Assembly: GCF_003027925.1 (NCBI RefSeq)
Contig: NZ_PYPS01000047.1
Location: forward strand, 1 to 53,733
From: Micromonospora sp. RP3T
GTDB lineage: Bacteria; Actinomycetota; Actinomycetes; Mycobacteriales; Micromonosporaceae
DNA: 53,733 bases
Direction: 5' to 3'
The notes under the pieces are model-generated. The model had not been told where the DNA came from. It did no database searches and saw only the letters and a list, made by a program, of their open reading frames with translations. The position numbers and the translations under genes were made by a program. Within the stretch, counting starts at the first letter, position 1. Every line of letters starts with the position of its first letter. Below, one piece after another: positions 50,937-53,733 of this stretch.

Positions 50937-51935
50937 TCAGTCCTCGAGTGGATCCCAGTGGTTGCTGTAGCGCAGCAGTGATTGGGCCAGGTCCGGGTGA
51001 GCGGCCGCCCACACGGTGTCGAACAGGAACCACTGCTGGTACCCGAACGACTGACCACAGTGCATAGTGACTTGGGCGAGATGTTCATCGACCTTGATGC
51101 GCGATGCATCGGGGCGTCGGCCGTCGACATATCGGCCCGTTGTGAGAAGCGCCATGGCTTCGCCGTGGGCGGCGCCGTGCTCCTTCGGCAGGTTGGGCCA
51201 CGGTTCGGCGTTGAGGTTGAAGCCGGGCCATCTGTTACACCGGTCCAGCGCCGGGGTGATGGCGTCTTCTTCGGGCGCGATGAGCGCTCGCAGGACCAGC
51301 AGCTCGGGTGGCCATGCTGCACCGCTGTCGGGGTCCGCGGTCCGGAGATGTCCGGCCAGTTCCCACAACCCGACCCCCGGGAATACCAGCGGCTGGGCGC
51401 GGGCGAGGCTTTCGCCGTCGTAGAACGTGAGGAACACCGCGTACGTGCTGGCGTTACCGGTACTGGCGGGCGTAACGACTGTTACCGGCACATCGGCGGC
51501 GAGCGACGTCAACTCACCTTCCCCAGCAGGCAACGGCCACGACTGGAACAGGTATGCCAACCGGTCGGGGGCGGCCGCGACCACCTCGTCATCGAGGAAG
51601 AAGTAGGCCAGTTCCACCTCGTCGTCATCGGTCCGTACCCGAAGGCTGTGATCGTCGAGGCGGATGAAGTCCTCGTCACCCTCGACGTACAAGTGCTCAT
51701 GCAGGAGCTCGCGCAGCTCGCTGGTCGTTGCCGGCCGAGACAGGCCGTGCTTCCGAGCCGCCTCGAAGACCGAATCGAGGCCGTAGACGTCACCGCCCAG
51801 CTCGCTCTCGACCCAGGACTCCGGATCGTCGCAGTCCCAGCCTCGCCGGAACCAATTCAGCACGGTCTCGTCCGGCAGCCGCCGGACCCGCTTGCTCAAC
51901 TGGCCCTCGTAGTGGGAGCGATACACGAAATGCAC
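50937..51935 (-). CDS. Hypothetical protein of 332 aa
   Basis: GTG start at 51935. Acidic, soluble, without signal or membrane segments. It begins MHFVYRSHYEGQLSKRVRRL and contains the segments VRTDDDEVELAYFFLDDEVV (about 100-119) and YAVFLTFYDGESLARAQPLV. The composition and conserved-looking aromatics suggest a real cytoplasmic protein, but I do not recognise its family. It stands alone between the HAD-like gene and the right end of the island. Confidence 0.7.
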   Translation of the reverse strand: MHFVYRSHYEGQLSKRVRRLPDETVLNWFRRGWDCDDPESWVESELGGDVYGLDSVFEAARKHGLSRPATTSELRELLHEHLYVEGDEDFIRLDDHSLRVRTDDDEVELAYFFLDDEVVAAAPDRLAYLFQSWPLPAGEGELTSLAADVPVTVVTPASTGNASTYAVFLTFYDGESLARAQPLVFPGVGLWELAGHLRTADPDSGAAWPPELLVLRALIAPEEDAITPALDRCNRWPGFNLNAEPWPNLPKEHGAAHGEAMALLTTGRYVDGRRPDASRIKVDEHLAQVTMHCGQSFGYQQWFLFDTVWAAAHPDLAQSLLRYSNHWDPLED

Positions 51936-52083
51936 GGCATGACGGTACTGCAGCCGGTCACGCAGATGTCCACGGCCGGAGCCACTCGTCTGCCGCGGAC
52001 CGTGCGCCGCGCAGCGTCACGATTGCATGAGTCAGGTGCCGTCCGGTCGCGCCGATGACAGGGCGGGGGGATCGCCGATTGCG

Positions 52084-52320
52084 CTACGGATTGGCGGTCT
52101 GCCGGATGAACGACAAGACCCTTGGCAGGACGTAACAGAACTCGCCGCCACCCCACGAGTCCACGAGGCCACCGGCTCGTTCCATCGCGTCCCAAAATGG
52201 CTCAGTCGAGCGGATGATGTCCTCTGCAGTAGCCGGATCGATGTCGATGGCAGCGCAGACAGCCGCCGTCAGTTCCGCGCGAGATTCGGCGGGCATGTCC
52301 TGCAACGGATCATGAGGCAT
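52084..52320 (-). CDS. Small hypothetical protein of 78 aa
   Basis: ATG at 52320. Helical and acidic, with CAAIDIDPATAEDIIRSTEP in the middle and a C-terminal SWGGGEFCYVLPRVLSFIRQ segment. No family recognised. Base composition and residue pattern are compatible with coding, but there is no strong ribosome-binding sequence. Confidence 0.45.
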   Translation of the reverse strand: MPHDPLQDMPAESRAELTAAVCAAIDIDPATAEDIIRSTEPFWDAMERAGGLVDSWGGGEFCYVLPRVLSFIRQTANP

Positions 52321-52698
52321 CCGCAGAAGCTACCTCAGGTGAGGTGCACGCTCATGCCGCTGATAAGGCGTGGCATTCCTGAGCACGTCCGGTTGACGAG
52401 CGGGCCGTGGGAGCGGGTCGGGAGCGACTGAGCCTCACGGTCGCTGGCCGGGCGCCGACGCCAGCCAAGGCCGCTCGGGTAAGCGGCCACGATCTCGGAC
52501 GAACGACCTGTAGGACGCCGTTCCAGCCTGGCTGCAGCAACCCGGTCACGGGCCCGGGATCGGGGGAGCAGGTTGGGAGCAACAGGGTGCACTGAACGGC
52601 CCTCAACCGCACGGAACGGCATCTGGCTGCACGCAACTGCACCCACCCCTGCCTGTGGCTTCTCGTTTCCGCTAGTCAGAGTGGGTGCGGCGTCCTGC
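52321..52698. other. Non-coding region left of att copy 3
   Basis: No gene seen. It contains the tandem GGGAGCA repeat at 52564-52581, the candidate right arm site of the 38-kb island. Confidence 0.5.
52564..52583 (+). repeat. Tandem GGGAGCA repeats, candidate arm site, right end of island 2
   Basis: GGGAGCAGGTTGGGAGCA differs at one of 18 positions from 14906-14923 at the left end, and has the same orientation and 11-nt period. It lies about 115 nt before att copy 3. Confidence 0.5.
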
Positions 52699-52741
52699 TT
52701 CACACCGAAGAGGTCACTGGTTCGATCCCAGTATTGCCCAC
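52699..52741 (+). other. att copy 3: 3' half of tRNA-Val(CAC)
   Basis: 43 nt, one difference from copies 1 and 2 (C to T in the acceptor strand). The base before TTCACACC also differs. No tRNA 5' half precedes it. Confidence 0.9.
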
Positions 52742-52754
52742 GATGAATATAGGC

Positions 52755-52800
52755 AGGTCAGGGGCCCGTAACCGGAAACGCCGGTGACGGCTCCTGACCT
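52755..52800. terminator. Hairpin after att copy 3
   Basis: About 20 bp (52755-52775 with 52781-52800) with minor mismatches. It is homologous in place and partly in sequence to the hairpin after att copy 2. Confidence 0.6.
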
Positions 52801-52811
52801 ATTGCCCCTTG

Positions 52812-52833
52812 AATTGGGAGCAGATTGGGAGCA
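52812..52833 (+). repeat. Tandem TTGGGAGCA repeats right of att copy 3
   Basis: Identical over 22 nt to 14902-14923. Together with the preceding hairpin, the about 90 nt right of att copy 3 resembles that right of copy 2, marking the left end of a further related element. Confidence 0.55.
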
Positions 52834-53289
52834 GCGGCCCCGGGCGAGCGGCGACGTTGCCCAGGCGGGCCACACGCTGGCGTGCCGCGGCCCGTCTCTA
52901 GGTGCTGGTCGGCTTCGGCGGCACTTGTATGCACACAAGACTTTATGGACTGCCCCGGCGCTCGGATTCCGGTCGGCTTCGGCTTGAGCCCGCGCCGCCC
53001 GTATCGCTAGCACGGTTGAAGCTGGTCGCGCCGATACCTCCCCATTCGTCGAGCGTGATCGACTGATCACCCTGACCGCGACACCACTGGCCGACGCGGG
53101 CCCGGGCGCAAAGGACAGACCGCGAGACCGGCTGCGGCTCGGCACCCGGATGGCGCTGCCCGATGGCCGGCGCGGACGCAGAACTAGCGCTCGCCGCCGC
53201 AGTGGCCCCCCGGGCGGCAGGTGCACCTTGGGCTGCCGATCGCCGCAGAGGACAAGGCGGCATGGCGAGGCGGACACGCCCCCGCGTAG
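52834..53289. other. Region without a supported gene
   Basis: No integrase or other intact gene. In the frame of the following gene a protein-like stretch (VHLGLPIAAEDKAAW) runs from about 53221 to an in-frame TAG at 53287, suggesting that the following gene has lost its 5' part. Confidence 0.45.
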
Positions 53290-53610
53290 AAGACTGTCCT
53301 CGACGAGGACGGCGAGGAATACACGGTCGACACCGGCACCGACGCCATCGCCGTGCTGGACGCCGTCGACGCGGCCAGGCTGCCTGAGCAGATCGATGCG
53401 GTGATTGCCACGGCTGTGGCGGCGGACAAGGAGTACCGGCGGTTGGTCAAGGAGAGGGTCCGGCTGTACGACGAGCGGCTCCGGTTGGAGAGCCGGCGCT
53501 TTCCCGGCCGGGGTGAGGAGAAGATCCGCGCGGACTGGAAGGTGGAGCACGCGCTGAAGCCGAAGACGGACCCGACCCGGTCGAACACTCCCGGGCTGTC
53601 CCGCGCCTAG
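53290..53610 (+). pseudogene. 5'-truncated or interrupted hypothetical gene
   Basis: Open from just after a TAG at 53287-53289 to a TAG at 53608-53610. The reading KTVLDEDGEEYTVDTGTDAI, followed by the helical segment ADKEYRRLVKERVRLYDERL, is protein-like and acidic/basic in blocks. A GTG at 53353 could start an 85-aa product. Protein-like sequence in the same frame upstream of the stop argues for a nonsense-disrupted gene. The final TAG lies at the border of the IS element, so the natural 3' end may also be missing. Family not recognised. Confidence 0.45.
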
Positions 53611-53733
53611 GGCCTGTGTCGAAGTCGGTCACAGCCATTCGTTGATGGCGGCGACGTGCACGGTGGCCGCGTAGCGCACGGCGAGTTTGTCGAAGCGGGT
53701 GGCCACGGAGCGGTGGCGTTTGAGGCGGTTGAT
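53609..53733. mobile_element. IS5-family insertion sequence, one end (runs off the window)
   Basis: A terminal-repeat-like sequence GGCCTGTGTCGAAGTC begins near 53611, directly after CTAG, and is followed by the end of a transposase gene on the minus strand. The rest of the element lies beyond the window. Confidence 0.75.
53629..53733 (-). CDS. IS5-family transposase, C-terminal fragment (cut by the window edge)
   Basis: The last 34 codons are visible, reading LKRHRSVATRFDKLAVRYAA and ending AAINEWL-stop. This is the characteristic C-terminus of DDE transposases of the IS5 group (IS427-like) common in actinobacteria. The gene continues beyond base 53733, so integrity cannot be judged. Confidence 0.85.
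   Translation of the reverse strand: MNRLKRHRSVATRFDKLAVRYAATVHVAAINEWL

Larger units (their letters stand above)
14787..52741. mobile_element. 38-kb genomic island between att copies 2 and 3
   Basis: Bounded by tRNA-Val 3'-end copies (43 nt, one difference). Tandem TTGGGAGCA-type repeats lie inside both ends (14902-14923 and 52564-52581), 17 of 18 matching in the core. No integrase, excisionase or replication gene was found within it, so it would depend on a partner element, or has lost them. It contains the two secreted-enzyme loci, the uptake/hydrolysis operon, an IS110 element and regulators. Whether it moved as one unit or by several insertions cannot be settled here. Confidence 0.55.

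Noticed and set aside
52714..53550. Minus-strand frame of 278 aa right of att copy 3
   Set aside because: It covers the att copy and hairpin and runs antisense to the acidic frame at 53290-53610; no recognisable domain or ribosome-binding site.

Overview
High-GC actinobacterial chromosome, most likely Micromonosporaceae (Micromonospora-like). The pointers are GC-rich codon use with many GTG starts, an AfsR/SARP-type regulator, XRE-TPR and NB-ARC-TPR regulators, and integrative-element genes of the RepSA/Xis/Int type. The genus is inference.

The window is a stack of integrated elements at one tRNA gene. Three near-identical copies of the 3' half of a tRNA-Val(CAC) gene, from anticodon loop to acceptor, lie at 1621-1664, 14787-14830 and 52699-52741. 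None has a 5' half, so the intact tRNA should lie left of the window. The copies divide the window into four parts. (0) 1-1620 is the right end of an upstream element, with a pair of membrane-protein genes. (1) 1621-14830 is a 13.2-kb element with integrase, excisionase and a RepSA-like rolling-circle initiator but no FtsK/TraB-type transfer gene. Its cargo is a transposon-like cassette carrying one DUF6928-like gene, a three-gene ABC-ATPase defence-type operon (ABC-3C), a Nudix hydrolase and XRE regulators. (2) 14787-52741 is a 38-kb island with no integrase of its own in view. (3) 52742 to the end is the start of another remnant, interrupted by an IS5-type insertion sequence.

Island 2 contains two paralogous secretion loci. 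Locus A (19395-24203) has two small secreted DUF2690-type proteins around a 1297-aa exported protein with a transglycosylase-like domain and a C-terminal SGNH/GDSL hydrolase. Locus B (40856-48111) has a small secreted protein, a lipoprotein, a 1576-aa homologue of the giant protein with an extra C-terminal NucA/NucB-type DNase-like domain, and a ricin-lectin/DUF2690 fusion. An NB-ARC/TPR regulator lies left of each locus: a non-SARP one at 15552-17852, and an AfsR-like SARP at 37549-40398. I read these as two versions of one uncharacterised exported-enzyme system, possibly acting on competitor cell walls and DNA. The domain calls are strong; the role is inference.

Between the two loci are a cyclopropane-fatty-acid-synthase-like methyltransferase, an aldehyde dehydrogenase, and a tightly coupled operon (26528-34124). 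That operon encodes a polar amino-acid ABC transporter, a metal-dependent amidohydrolase, a polysaccharide-deacetylase/PuuE-like protein, an S9 oligopeptidase and a TetR repressor, and looks like uptake and breakdown of a peptide- or amide-like compound. An orphan xylulokinase-like gene and an IS110 element with a candidate bridge-RNA region follow.

The right end (48.6-53.7 kb) holds an alanine/serine-repeat protein, an XRE regulator, an HAD-like protein, hypothetical genes, the third att copy and an IS5-type transposase running off the window. No rRNA, complete tRNA or CRISPR array was seen.
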